NCBI RefSeq assembly: GCF_003094615.1
Contig: NZ_QDKO01000009.1
Span: 1-64,000, forward strand
From: Caulobacter radicis
Lineage (GTDB): Bacteria > Pseudomonadota > Alphaproteobacteria > Caulobacterales > Caulobacteraceae
Length of the DNA: 64,000 nucleotides
Direction of reading: 5' to 3'
The position numbers were made by a program, and so were the translations under genes. The notes beneath the pieces were generated by a model. The model saw nothing but the letters and a program-made list of their open reading frames with translations, had not been told where the DNA came from and searched no databases. Shown piece after piece: positions 49,824 through 57,482 of this stretch (position 1 is its first letter; every line of letters begins with the position of its first letter).

Positions 49824-51986
49824 GTGAACGACTGGACGCTGCCGCCCTACAGGTTCGACGACCCGCCCGCGCGCCCAACGCCGCCGGCGGGCGGCGGTTT
49901 TTCGCCCGTACCGCCGCCGCCGCCGCCGCCGCCGAAAGGCCCGCCGCAGCGTCCGCCGCCGCCGCCCGAAGAGCCGTTCCGCGCCGACCTGAAGACGCCG
50001 CGCAAGCGGGGCGGCTGGGGCTGGGTGTGGCTGACCCTGCTGGTCGGGGTGATCCTGGGCTTCCTCGCCGTGGGCGGCGCGGGGGGCTATGTCTGGTTCA
50101 AGTACCTGAAGGACACGCCGGACCTGCCGTCGCGCGAGGCGCTGTTCGCCGTCAACCGCGCGCCGGGCGTGCGGTTCGAGGACCGCAGCGGCCAGGTGAT
50201 CGCCACGCGCGGGCCGCGCTATGGCCAGCGGGTGACGGTCAAGACCGTGCCCGGCTACGTGCCGCTGGCCTTCCTGGCGGCCGAGGACAAGCGCTTCTAC
50301 AAGCACGGCCCGATCGACCTGTACGGCATCGCCCGGGCGGCCTGGGTGAACTGGCGCGCGGGCCGCACGGTGCAGGGCGCCTCGACCCTTTCCCAGCAGC
50401 TGGCCAAGGGCCTGTTCCTGACGCCCGACCGCACGGTCGAGCGCAAGCTGCAGGAAATGCTGATGGCCTGGCGCCTGGAGCAGGTGCTGACCAAGGACGA
50501 GGTGCTGGAGCTCTATCTGAACCGCGTGTTCTTCGGGGCCAACACCTATGGCGTCGACGGCGCGGCCCAGACCTATTTCGGCAAGCCGGCCAGCCGGCTG
50601 ACCCTGTCGGAAGCGGCCCTGCTGGCCTCGCTGCCCAAGGCGCCCTCGCGCCTGGCCCTGACCCGCGACATGGAGGGGGCGCTGGCCCGCTCGCGCCTGG
50701 TCCTGGCGAACATGGAAAAAGAGGGCTGGATCACGGCGGCCGAGCACGCCGCGGCCCTGGACGACACGCCCAAGCTTTCGCCCGACGCGGTCAGCGACGA
50801 GGGCGACTACGGCTGGGTGCTGGACTACGCCACCACCGAGGCGATCCGCATCGCCGGCCAGAACGCGCCCGACCTGGTCGTGCGCCTGACCATCGACACC
50901 CGCCTGCAGAAGGCCGGGGCCGACATCGTGCGCCAGGCCATCGCGCTGGGCGGCCAGCACGCCGGCGCCAGCCAGGCGGCGCTCTTGTCGCTGTCGGCCG
51001 ACGGGGCGATCCGGGCGATGGTGGGCGGCACGGACTACATCGCCAGCCCCTTCAACCGCGCGGTGCAGGCCAGGCGCCAGCCGGGCTCGACCTTCAAGCC
51101 GTTCGTCTATGCCGCGGCCCTGGAGAAGGGCGTTCTGCCCAGCGACATCCGCGTCGACGGGCCGGTGCAGTTCGGCGACTGGAAGCCCGAGAACTACGGC
51201 GGCGACTATCGCGGCCCGATGACGGTGGAGCAGGCCCTGGTCAATTCCACCAACACCATCGCCGTCAAGCTGGCCCAGGAGGCCGGCGGCGCGCAGGTGG
51301 GGAACCTGGCCCGGCGTTTCGGGATCACCAGCCTGCCCGACCGGCCCGACCTGTCGGTGGCGCTGGGGGCCTATGAGGTGAACCTGCTGCAGATGACCTC
51401 GGGCTTCCAGGTCTTCCAGCTGGGCGGCCAGCGGGTGGAGCCCTACGTCATCGAGAGCATCACCGCCCAGGACGGCCGGCCGATCTATGCCCGTGGGCCG
51501 ATGGCCCCGGCCCAGGTCTACGACATCGCCAAGGCCAGCATGATGGTCAAGATGATGAAGAAGGTGGTCGACCAGGGCACGGCCAAGCGGGCGGCGTTCG
51601 GCTGGCCGGCGGCGGGCAAGACCGGCACCAGCCAGAACTGGCGCGACGCCTGGTTCGTGGGCTTCACCCCCGATTTCGCCACCGGCGTCTGGGTGGGCAA
51701 CGACAACGACAAGCCGATGAACAAGGTGGTGGGCGGCGACATGCCGGCCAGCATCTGGCGGCGCTACATGCTGGCCGCGCACCAGAACCTGGCGATCCGG
51801 GATTTCCCGTGGCTGCTGCCCGATCCCGGCCCGCGCACCTCGCCCGATCCGCGCAACGGCTTCTACGAGACCCTGGCCTCGGAGTTCGCCCGCACGGCCT
51901 CGGAACTGGAGAGCGAGGCGGCCCCGGACGCGCCGGTCGACGACGGGCGCGGGCCTGTCCCGGCGCCGGAAGAACTGCCGTATTGA
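49824..51986 (+). CDS. Class A penicillin-binding protein (PBP1-type)
   Basis: A 720-residue bifunctional peptidoglycan synthase. A cytoplasmic Pro-rich region (residues 10-60) precedes a membrane anchor (WVWLTLLVGVILGFLAVGG). The GT51 transglycosylase domain has AEDKRFYKHGPIDLYG, GASTLSQQLAKGLFL, RKLQEMLMAWRLE and YLNRVFFGANTYG. The transpeptidase domain has PGSTFKPF (Ser, Lys), NSTNT and KTGTSQNWRDAWF. The start is GTG at 49824. The reading frame is coupled to the next gene by a TTGA overlap. Essential-type cell-wall enzyme. Confidence 0.93.
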   Translation: MNDWTLPPYRFDDPPARPTPPAGGGFSPVPPPPPPPPKGPPQRPPPPPEEPFRADLKTPRKRGGWGWVWLTLLVGVILGFLAVGGAGGYVWFKYLKDTPDLPSREALFAVNRAPGVRFEDRSGQVIATRGPRYGQRVTVKTVPGYVPLAFLAAEDKRFYKHGPIDLYGIARAAWVNWRAGRTVQGASTLSQQLAKGLFLTPDRTVERKLQEMLMAWRLEQVLTKDEVLELYLNRVFFGANTYGVDGAAQTYFGKPASRLTLSEAALLASLPKAPSRLALTRDMEGALARSRLVLANMEKEGWITAAEHAAALDDTPKLSPDAVSDEGDYGWVLDYATTEAIRIAGQNAPDLVVRLTIDTRLQKAGADIVRQAIALGGQHAGASQAALLSLSADGAIRAMVGGTDYIASPFNRAVQARRQPGSTFKPFVYAAALEKGVLPSDIRVDGPVQFGDWKPENYGGDYRGPMTVEQALVNSTNTIAVKLAQEAGGAQVGNLARRFGITSLPDRPDLSVALGAYEVNLLQMTSGFQVFQLGGQRVEPYVIESITAQDGRPIYARGPMAPAQVYDIAKASMMVKMMKKVVDQGTAKRAAFGWPAAGKTGTSQNWRDAWFVGFTPDFATGVWVGNDNDKPMNKVVGGDMPASIWRRYMLAAHQNLAIRDFPWLLPDPGPRTSPDPRNGFYETLASEFARTASELESEAAPDAPVDDGRGPVPAPEELPY

Positions 51987-52654
51987 TCGGGCGGGCGGCG
52001 GGACTGGTGTTGGCCCTGGCTCTTGCCGGGGCCTGGGCCGGAACGGCGAGCGCCGCGCCACAGCCGCGCGCCTGCTTCGCCGAATGGACGGCCAAGGGCT
52101 GGTTCGCGATGGCCCATGCGCACGCCTGGCCCGACGGCCGGCTGGACAAGGTCGCCGTAAGCGTCGCCCCGCCGCCCAAGGGGCCGGTCGCTGAGCGGAT
52201 CCTGCCCAGGCTGCGCTATCGGGCGACGGCGACCGCCGCCGACGGAACGCCGCGCGCCTGGGCGCTCGAGGCCGACATGGTCGCCTGGGCCGACGACGTG
52301 GGGCGCGGCTGGACCGTCGAGCTGCTGGCCGACGGCGCGCGGGTCGGCGGCGGGCCGGTGGCGTGGGCGCCGCCCAACCGCCTGGCGGGAACCGAGCACC
52401 TGCCGATACCCGAGCAGAGCACGGGCCTCTACCGGACCGCCGAGGCCGGCGTGCTGGAGGCGATCGACCGGGCCGGACGCCTGGAAGCGGTGATCCGCGC
52501 CAAGGGCCGCCGACCGATCACGCTGGCCTTCGACGATCCCGGCCGGGCCAGAGCCCAGGCCGTGGGCGAGGCGGCGATGGACCGCCTGCGTCGGACCGCG
52601 GCGGGCGAGACGCTGGCCGGGGCCAACTGCAGGGCGCTTTCCGAGGGGCGCTAG
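51983..52654 (+). CDS. Exported protein of unknown function coupled to the PBP gene
   Basis: A 223-residue protein with a signal peptide (RAAGLVLALALAGAWAGTASA). The mature region has two cysteines (RACFAE and GANCRA) that may pair and an alpha/beta composition. The TTG start at 51983 overlaps the PBP stop (TTGA), implying translational coupling. A role in peptidoglycan synthesis is inferred only from this. Its TAG stop overlaps the stop codon of the next, converging gene within CTAG. Confidence 0.6.
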   Translation: MIGRAAGLVLALALAGAWAGTASAAPQPRACFAEWTAKGWFAMAHAHAWPDGRLDKVAVSVAPPPKGPVAERILPRLRYRATATAADGTPRAWALEADMVAWADDVGRGWTVELLADGARVGGGPVAWAPPNRLAGTEHLPIPEQSTGLYRTAEAGVLEAIDRAGRLEAVIRAKGRRPITLAFDDPGRARAQAVGEAAMDRLRRTAAGETLAGANCRALSEGR

Positions 52655-53079
52655 GCAGTTTCCGGCGCGCGGAACGTGGCCAGCAGGGCGGCCTCGCGCG
52701 GGGCTTGGGCGATGTGGAGCACCAGGGCGCCAGCCAGGTCGCACAGTGGATGGACGGCCGCGTGGGCGGCGAACCAGGCGACTTCGTCGAGGGACTCGTC
52801 GTCGTGCCAGGTGGTCATGATCAGCTGGTCGTCGCCCGGCAGGTCGCCCGGAAAGGCCGCGATGAAGGCGTCGTCGATCGCGTCGTGCCAGGCCTCGCAA
52901 CCGGTTCCCCAGGTCATGGCGTAGAGGCAGCCGCCATACACCAGCCAGGTTGAAACCCTTGCGCGCCAGGCCGGGTCGGCGGACGCTTCCAGCACCAGCA
53001 CGGCCTTGAACGGGGCCGCGACCGGCAGCGCGACCGGCGGCGCGCCGGGCGGCAGGTGAAGATAGGCGAGGGCGGTCAT
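52651..53079 (-). CDS. Small cytoplasmic protein of unknown function
   Basis: A 142-residue protein with no signal or membrane segment. Rich in aromatic residues, with a Trp/Asp/Glu-rich middle (TTWHDDESLDEVAWFAAH) and three cysteines. It is convergent with the preceding exported-protein gene (the two stop codons share CTAG) and divergent from the GTA cluster, whose promoter region lies just to the right. I do not recognise the family. Confidence 0.55.
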   Translation of the reverse strand: MTALAYLHLPPGAPPVALPVAAPFKAVLVLEASADPAWRARVSTWLVYGGCLYAMTWGTGCEAWHDAIDDAFIAAFPGDLPGDDQLIMTTWHDDESLDEVAWFAAHAAVHPLCDLAGALVLHIAQAPREAALLATFRAPETA

Positions 53080-53111
53080 GGCCAGAGCCTAGCAGGCGAC
53101 GCCCCGGACGG

Positions 53112-53131
53112 GGATAGAGCCGCGTCTATCC
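53112..53131. promoter_or_regulatory. Inverted repeat GGATAGA-N6-TCTATCC upstream of the GTA cluster
   Basis: Perfect 7-base arms with a 6-base spacer, 97 bases before the first GTA gene. It could be an operator for a GTA regulator or a hairpin; no adjacent regulator gene helps decide. Confidence 0.45.
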
Positions 53132-53227
53132 TCGGCGATTTCGGAAAAAGATCGGGCGATATCAGTCGCTTGCAACTTTCTCATGGGGCTGGATCAGACG
53201 CGCTCGCTGGCGCCGTACACTTCTGTC

Positions 53228-53641
53228 ATGGCCGAGAAAAGCGAACACGAGGCGCGGCGCTGGGGCGAGAGGCTGCAGGGCGACCTCATGGCGTCGATGG
53301 ACGCCGAATGGGACCGGGCGAAGGACAGCGACGACGTCGCGGTCGTGGCCCTGGCCGACAAGCGCGCCCGGATGTTCGGGACCTTCGCGCGGTCGGCCAA
53401 GGCGGTGGTCGCCATGATCTCCGAACCGAAACAGGCCGCCGGGAACGGCGGCGAAGAGGACGAGGCCGACATGCATGGCGAGATCCCCGACGATCCCGAA
53501 GAGCTTCGAGCCGCAGTTGAGTCCAAGGTTGCCAAGCTTGCGGAGCTCCTGGAGCGCAAGCGGCGCGACGGGGCTGGCGGCGACGACCGCTGCGATGAGC
53601 CCGGAGCAGCAGCGGAGATTTCTCAGCGTCGCTCTGGCTGA
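53228..53641 (+). CDS. Candidate GTA gp1 / small terminase subunit
   Basis: A 137-residue, highly charged, helical protein (RWGERLQGDLMASMDAEWDR; an acidic stretch; a C-terminal KVAKLAELLERKRRDG helix). It lies directly before the large-terminase gene and overlaps it by 47 bases. In Rhodobacter capsulatus GTA, the equivalent position holds gp1, identified as the small terminase. Sequence alone shows no helix-turn-helix that I can name, so the assignment is positional. ATG 53228 is preferred; 53183 is an alternative start. Confidence 0.55.
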   Translation: MAEKSEHEARRWGERLQGDLMASMDAEWDRAKDSDDVAVVALADKRARMFGTFARSAKAVVAMISEPKQAAGNGGEEDEADMHGEIPDDPEELRAAVESKVAKLAELLERKRRDGAGGDDRCDEPGAAAEISQRRSG

Positions 53642-54809
53642 GCCGCTGCCGCATCAGGAGCTGGAGGGCGGCGAGGACTGGTCGACCTTCCTGCTGCTGG
53701 GCGGGCGGGGATCAGGCAAGACCTTCGCCGGGGCGCGGTGGCTGGCGCAGATGGCGCTGACCGTACCGCGCATGGCGCTGGTGGGGCCGACCCTGCACGA
53801 CGTGCGCGAGGTGATGGTCGAGGGGGCTTCGGGCTTGCGGGCGACCAGCGGGCCGGCCTTCCGGCCGCGGTGGGAAAGCTCTCGCCGGCGACTGGTCTGG
53901 CCCAATGGGGCCGCCGCCTACGCCTTCTCGGCGGAAGATCCCGACAGCCTGCGCGGGCCGCAGTTCCATGCCGCCTGGGCCGACGAGTTCTGCGCCTGGC
54001 CCAAGGCCGGCGAGACCCTGGCCATGCTGCGGTTCGGGCTGCGGCTGGGCGAGGATCCCAGGCTGGTGGTGACCACCACGCCGCGTCCGACCCGGGCGCT
54101 GAAGGTCTTGATGGCGCAGCCGGGCGTGGCCACCACGCGGGCGGGGACGGCGGCCAATGCCGGCAACCTCGCGCCGCGTTTCCTGGCGACGCTGGAGGCG
54201 CTGTACGGCGGCACGCGGCTGGCGGCCCAGGAGCTGGACGGGATCGTCGTCGAGACCGATGGCGGCCTGTTCCGCGCCGAGGACCTGGCGAGCTGTCGGG
54301 GCGCGCCGCCGGCGAAGTTCGACCGGGTGGTGGTGGCGGTCGATCCGCCGGCCACCGCGCGCGGCGACGCCTGCGGGGTGGTGGTCGCCGGACGCCGCGA
54401 CGGCCGCGCCTATGTGCTGGCCGACCGCACCGCGCGGGGGCTGTCGCCCAACGGCTGGGCGAGCCTGGCGGTGGCGGCGGCCGTGGATTTCGACGCCGAC
54501 GCCCTGGTGGCCGAGGCCAACCAGGGCGGCGACATGGTGCGCACCGTCCTGGCCCAGGCCGCCCCGCCGTGCCCGATCAAGCTGGTGCGCGCGTCGGTGG
54601 GCAAGCGGGCCCGGGCCGAGCCGGTGGCGGCTCTGTACGAGCAGGGGAAGGTCGTGCATTGCGGCGCCTTCCCGGCCCTGGAGGAGGAGCTGATGGGCCT
54701 GGGCGACGGCGACCTGGGCCACAGTCCGGACCGGGCCGATGCGCTGGTCTGGGCGCTGAGCGAGCTGATGCTGGGCGGGGGACGGGCGCCGAGGTTGAGG
54801 GTGGTGTAG
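53595..54809 (+). CDS. GTA terminase large subunit (gp2)
   Basis: A 404-residue DNA-packaging motor. Walker A GGRGSGKT is near residue 37, Walker B acidic pair in AWADEFCAWP near 125, and the nuclease domain shows VAVDPPATARGDACG and the later SPDRADALVWALSEL. The size and spacing match the RcGTA-type terminase (family DUF-like terminase_6). The ATG at 53595 lies inside the end of the upstream gene. It packages host DNA into GTA heads. Downstream comes a repeat/DUF559 insertion before the portal gene. Confidence 0.92.
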   Translation: MSPEQQRRFLSVALAEPLPHQELEGGEDWSTFLLLGGRGSGKTFAGARWLAQMALTVPRMALVGPTLHDVREVMVEGASGLRATSGPAFRPRWESSRRRLVWPNGAAAYAFSAEDPDSLRGPQFHAAWADEFCAWPKAGETLAMLRFGLRLGEDPRLVVTTTPRPTRALKVLMAQPGVATTRAGTAANAGNLAPRFLATLEALYGGTRLAAQELDGIVVETDGGLFRAEDLASCRGAPPAKFDRVVVAVDPPATARGDACGVVVAGRRDGRAYVLADRTARGLSPNGWASLAVAAAVDFDADALVAEANQGGDMVRTVLAQAAPPCPIKLVRASVGKRARAEPVAALYEQGKVVHCGAFPALEEELMGLGDGDLGHSPDRADALVWALSELMLGGGRAPRLRVV

Positions 54810-54817
54810 GCGTTGAA

Positions 54818-54930
54818 GTTACTCCCCCCACCGGCCCTTCGGGCCGCCTCCCCCACAGGGGGAGGTTTGTAGATGGGAAACCTCCCCCTGTGGGGGAGGC
54901 GACCGCGCAGCGGTCGGTGGGGGGAGGTTC
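54818..54930. repeat. Two inverted repeat halves to the left of DUF559 copy B (family 1)
   Basis: A half element at about 54820-54870 and a second in opposite orientation at about 54878-54928. They lie 10 bases after the terminase stop. The reading frame of DUF559 copy B runs through both. Confidence 0.85.
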
Positions 54931-55265
54931 GCACGGATTGTCGCGACCACGTCGTCGACCGATTTTAGCACCTCGGCAGCGGGTATCCTCAGCGTGCGGA
55001 TGCCGAAACTGGCCATGTAGTCGTCGCGGATCGCGTCGCGTCGTGGCCGGTCCTCGGTCTCGTGAGCATAGCTGTCGACCTCGACGGCCAGCTTGAAGGC
55101 CGGGCAGTAGAAGTCGAGTACGTAGCGCCCGAACGGGTGCTGGCGGCGAAAGCGCAGGCCGTCGAGCTGGCCGCCGCGCAAAGCCTTCCAGAGCATCATT
55201 TCCGGCAGGGACATGTCCTTGCGCAGGGCGCGGGCGCGTCTGACGAGCGGGTTTTCGTCGGGCAT
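54819..55265 (-). CDS. DUF559 endonuclease-like protein (copy B), antisense inside the GTA cluster
   Basis: A 148-residue protein. The first ~110 residues are a full DUF559 domain: RALRKDMSLPEMMLWKALRG, LDGLRFRRQHPFGRYVLDFY, AVEVDSYAHETE with the acidic catalytic residues, and FGIRTLRIPAAEVL. The last ~35 residues are translated repeat sequence. The domain ends exactly where the left repeat begins, and the ATG (55265) touches the right repeat. It is on the strand opposite to all GTA structural genes and separates terminase from portal. A PD-(D/E)XK nuclease; the role is unknown. Confidence 0.85.
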   Translation of the reverse strand: MPDENPLVRRARALRKDMSLPEMMLWKALRGGQLDGLRFRRQHPFGRYVLDFYCPAFKLAVEVDSYAHETEDRPRRDAIRDDYMASFGIRTLRIPAAEVLKSVDDVVATIRANLPPPTAARSPPPQGEVSHLQTSPCGGGGPKGRWGE

Positions 55266-55267
55266 CG

Positions 55268-55326
55268 GCTGTCGCTCCCCCCACCGATCGCTTCGCGATC
55301 GCCTCCCCCACAGGGGGAGGTTCCCT
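55268..55326. repeat. Inverted repeat half to the right of DUF559 copy B (family 1)
   Basis: CTCCCCCCACCGATCGC followed by GCGATCGCCTCCCCCACAGG. Inverse of the half at 54878-54928, so the DUF559 gene replaces the core of a composite element. Confidence 0.88.
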
Positions 55327-55383
55327 ATTGTCGCCACACCCTACATCGTTCTTCATTTGTTCTCAACCTTCACGGGAGCGGCC

Positions 55384-56520
55384 ATGGCCCTTTTCGCGCG
55401 CCGGCGTGTGCCGGAGATCAAGGATTCGCGGGCCGCCAGGCTGGTGGCGCTGACCAGCGGCGGGCGGCCGCAGTGGACGCCGAGGGACTATGGGGCCCTG
55501 GCGGCCGAGGGGTTTTCCAAGAACCCCGTGGCCTATCGTTGCGTGCGGATGATCGCCGAGGCGGCGGGGTCCGTGCCGCTGGCGGTGTTCCACGACGGGC
55601 GGCGCAGCGACGATCATCCGCTGGCGCGGCTGCTGGCGGCGCCCAATCCCGAGCAGGGCGGACCGGACCTGATGGAGGCGTTCTTCGGGCACTTGCAGGT
55701 GGCCGGCAACGGCTACCTGGAGGCAGCCGGGGAGCAGCCGAGCGAGCTCTACGCCCTGCGGCCCGACCGGATGGCGGTGGTTCCGGGGCCGCGCGGCTGG
55801 CCGGCGGCCTATGACTACCAGGCCGGCGGGCGGACGGCGCGGATCGGGCGGGACGCCGACGGCTGGCTGCCGGTGCTGCACCTGAAGCTGTTCAACCCGA
55901 CGAGCGACCACTACGGGGCCTCGCCGCTCGAAGCCGCCGCCTTCGCCATCGACGTGCACAACGCCTCGGGGGCGTGGAACAAGGGCTTGCTCGACAACGC
56001 CGCGCGGCCGTCGGGGGCGCTGGTCTATGGCGGGCGCGACGGGGACCGGCTTTCCGAGGAGCAGTTCGAGCGGCTGAAGGCCGAGCTGGCCAATGCGCAC
56101 GCCGGCGCCGACAACGCAGGCCGGCCGCTGCTGCTGGAGGGCGGGCTGGAGTGGAAGCCGATGTCGCTGACGCCGGCCGACCTGGATTTCGTCGAGGGCA
56201 AGCATGCCGCGGCGCGCGAGATCGCCCTGGCCTTCGGGGTTCCGCCGCAGCTCTTGGGGATCCCCGGCGACAACACCTACGCCAACTATCGCGAGGCCAA
56301 CGGGGCGTTCTGGCGGCACACGGTGGTTCCGCTGGCCGAGCGGGCGGCGCGGGCCATCACCGCCTGGCTGGGGCGCAAGTTCCCCGGCGCGCGGGTGGGC
56401 TGCGATCTCGACGCCGTGCCGGCGCTGAGCGCCGAGCGGGACGCGCTGTGGGCGCGGCTGGAGGCGGCGAGCTTTTTGACCGGCGAGGAGCGGAGAAGGC
56501 TGGCGGGGTTGGAGGGGTGA
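55384..56520 (+). CDS. GTA portal protein (gp3)
   Basis: A 378-residue HK97-type portal protein through which DNA enters the head. Motifs include AEGFSKNPVAYRCVRMIAE, VAGNGYLEAAG, HYGASPLEAAAFAID, FGVPPQLLGIPGDNTYANY and the C-terminal FWRHTVVPLAE. The ATG at 55384 follows GGGAG. A shorter spacing to the terminase is usual in GTA clusters; here DUF559 copy B and its repeats intervene. The stop is followed four bases later by another composite repeat. Confidence 0.92.
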   Translation: MALFARRRVPEIKDSRAARLVALTSGGRPQWTPRDYGALAAEGFSKNPVAYRCVRMIAEAAGSVPLAVFHDGRRSDDHPLARLLAAPNPEQGGPDLMEAFFGHLQVAGNGYLEAAGEQPSELYALRPDRMAVVPGPRGWPAAYDYQAGGRTARIGRDADGWLPVLHLKLFNPTSDHYGASPLEAAAFAIDVHNASGAWNKGLLDNAARPSGALVYGGRDGDRLSEEQFERLKAELANAHAGADNAGRPLLLEGGLEWKPMSLTPADLDFVEGKHAAAREIALAFGVPPQLLGIPGDNTYANYREANGAFWRHTVVPLAERAARAITAWLGRKFPGARVGCDLDAVPALSAERDALWARLEAASFLTGEERRRLAGLEG

Positions 56521-56524
56521 TCAA

Positions 56525-56661
56525 GATCCTCCCCCCGAAGGGGGAGGTGGCCCGAAGGGCCGGAGGGGGAAGCCCCTTCGGCCTCCGGTGCATCGCCACC
56601 TCCGCAATCACATCCCCCTCCGTCGGCTTCGCCGACAGCTCCCCCTTCAGGGGGAGGATCC
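56525..56661. repeat. Composite repeat between GTA gp3 and gp3.5 (family 1)
   Basis: Arms GATCCTCCCCC...GGGGGAGG at the left and CCCCCTTCAGGGGGAGGATC at the right. It lies four bases after the portal stop, inside the structural operon. Confidence 0.85.
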
Positions 56662-56677
56662 TGGAGAACGGACTTCC

Positions 56678-56929
56678 ATGACTTCATCCCCCAACCGCTG
56701 GCGGCTGGACCGCCAGATCTCGGCGGCCGTGCTGGTGGCGGTGACGCTGCAGGCGGCCGCGGCGCTGATGTGGGCCGGGCGGGCCAGCGCGCGGATCGAC
56801 GAGATGCAGAAGCGCCTCGACGCCCAGGCCCCGGTGGCCGAGCGGCTGGCCAGGCTCGAGACCCAGGCCGAGGCCACGCGCGCGGCCCTGGTGCGGATCG
56901 AGGCCAAGCTGGAAGGGGGCGGTCGATGA
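56678..56929 (+). CDS. GTA gp3.5-like small membrane protein
   Basis: An 83-residue protein with one membrane segment (ISAAVLVAVTLQAAAALMW) and a charged coiled-coil C-terminus (IDEMQKRLDAQAPVAERLARL). It lies between portal and prohead protease, the position of gp3.5 (the GTA head-formation protein of Rhodobacter), and matches it in size and type. CTGGAG precedes the ATG, and its TGA overlaps the protease ATG (ATGA). Confidence 0.75.
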   Translation: MTSSPNRWRLDRQISAAVLVAVTLQAAAALMWAGRASARIDEMQKRLDAQAPVAERLARLETQAEATRAALVRIEAKLEGGGR

Positions 56930-57324
56930 GCGAGCTGCGCATCGAAGGCTACGCGTCGCTGTTCTGGACCCGCGATCTCAACGACGACGTCACCGCCGCC
57001 GGCGCCTTCAGGCAGAGCCTGGAGGCCGGGCCGATCCGCATGCTGCACCAGCACGACGAGGCCGAGCCGGTGGGCGTCTGGGACGAGGCGTTCGAGGACG
57101 CGCGCGGCCTGTTCGTCCGTGGGCGGATCATCACCGCGACGCCGCGCGGGCGGCTGGTGGCGGCGCTGGTGAAGGCCGGCGCGCTGGACGGGCTGTCGAT
57201 CGGCTTTCGGCAGGTCAAGGCGCGACGCGACGGGCGCTTGCGGGTGCTGAGCCGCGTCGACCTCTGGGAGGTGTCGATCGTGACGTTTCCGATGCTGCCG
57301 GCGGCAAGGCTGGCGGTGGTTTGA
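56926..57324 (+). CDS. GTA prohead protease (gp4)
   Basis: A 132-residue HK97-family (U35) capsid maturation protease. The segments IEGYASLFWTRDLNDDVTA, MLHQHDEAEPVGVW (catalytic His), DGLSIGFRQVKAR (catalytic Ser in LSIGF) and LWEVSIVTFPMLP fit the family. Compact length is usual for GTA versions. It is coupled to gp3.5. The stop is followed within three bases by a family 2 repeat that separates it from the capsid gene. Confidence 0.92.
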   Translation: MSELRIEGYASLFWTRDLNDDVTAAGAFRQSLEAGPIRMLHQHDEAEPVGVWDEAFEDARGLFVRGRIITATPRGRLVAALVKAGALDGLSIGFRQVKARRDGRLRVLSRVDLWEVSIVTFPMLPAARLAVV

Positions 57325-57326
57325 GA

Positions 57327-57470
57327 TCTCCCTTCCCCCTTGATGGGGGAAGGGCCGGGGTTGGGGGTGGAGCGGCCTTTCCGCGCCCCTGACCGCCGAT
57401 GGCTGCGGGGCTGACGCGCTGCGTCACCCCCATCCCAAACCCTTCCCCCATCGAGGGGGAAGGGCTTTTC
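57327..57470. repeat. Composite repeat between GTA gp4 and gp5 (family 2)
   Basis: Arms CCTTCCCCCTTGATGGGGGA and its inverse CCCTTCCCCCATCGAGGGGG, same family as 4529-4674. Two bases after the protease stop. Confidence 0.85.
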
Positions 57471-57482
57471 ACGGAGAACTCC

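Noticed and set aside
52651..52654. Stop codons of two convergent genes sharing CTAG as a special signal.
   Set aside because: Simple overlap of TAG stops in compact DNA; no further structure around it.
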